Source: Erpobdella octoculata (lineage: Eukaryota; Annelida; Clitellata; Hirudinida; Erpobdellidae). From it: 64,000 bases of DNA. The DNA lies in assembly GCA_963978895.1 (NCBI GenBank), contig OZ022247.1, positions 2,451,369-2,515,368 of the forward strand. The letters are read 5' to 3'. The notes beneath the pieces were generated by a model. That model saw only the letters and a program-made list of their open reading frames with translations. It had not been told where the DNA came from and did not search any database. Each line of letters starts with the position of its first letter. Position 1 is the stretch's first letter. Both the position numbers and the translations under genes were made by a program. Below, piece after piece: positions 63,952 through 64,000 of the stretch.

Positions 63952-64000
63952 CTTGAGGAGGTAATATTAAAAAAAACAAGTTGTAAAAATGCCATGATTT

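Overview
This window is nuclear DNA from an invertebrate animal. The coding regions are interrupted by GT-AG introns and the spacers are AT-rich. There are non-LTR retrotransposons, hAT relics, a tRNA-derived SINE and abundant microsatellites, and every recognisable protein is a metazoan orthologue. The architecture would suit a lophotrochozoan such as an annelid. That placement is inference from general genome style, because no marker gene in the window fixes the phylum.

Layout, left to right. (1) 1-2743, plus: the 3' part of a gene for a protein with five C2H2-type zinc fingers, open at the left edge. (2) 5239-11901, minus: NIM1-type Ser/Thr kinase in four exons. Its introns hold a SINE and a CR1-like LINE nested inside a decayed hAT transposon. 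(3) 12784-17315, plus: an OTUD7/Cezanne-type deubiquitinase in seven exons, head-to-head with the kinase. (4) 19735-25490, plus: a divergent orthologue of the centriolar satellite/ciliogenesis protein KIAA0753 (Moonraker/OFIP), twelve exons. (5) 26351-26686, minus: TMEM218, a ciliary transition-zone membrane protein, in one exon. (6) 27233-27902, plus: ribosomal stalk protein P1, three exons. (7) 28541-29746, minus: a CARD fused to a Bcl-2 domain, two exons. (8) About 29.8-48.4 kb: no credible gene. It holds LINE remnants, small transposon relics, (TA)n tracts and an 18/20-bp minisatellite with higher-order structure. (9) 49038-54209, plus: a neurocalcin/hippocalcin-type calcium sensor, three exons. 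(10) 59076-63951, minus: translation termination factor eRF3 (GSPT1), thirteen exons visible and its N-terminus beyond the right edge.

The genes do not form one pathway. Two neighbours (KIAA0753 and TMEM218) are both cilium/centriole genes, and two (P1 and eRF3) act in translation. The most unusual product is the CARD-Bcl-2 fusion, which puts a caspase-recruitment module and an apoptosis-regulator fold on one polypeptide. The most informative non-coding feature is a SINE whose 3' tail, including a 7-bp inverted repeat, resembles the 3' tail of the intact-ORF CR1-like LINE about 1.3 kb away, which suggests the LINE mobilises it.

Exon boundaries were read by hand from GT/AG sites and reading-frame continuity. 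For the multi-exon genes the exon phases add up to one uninterrupted frame.
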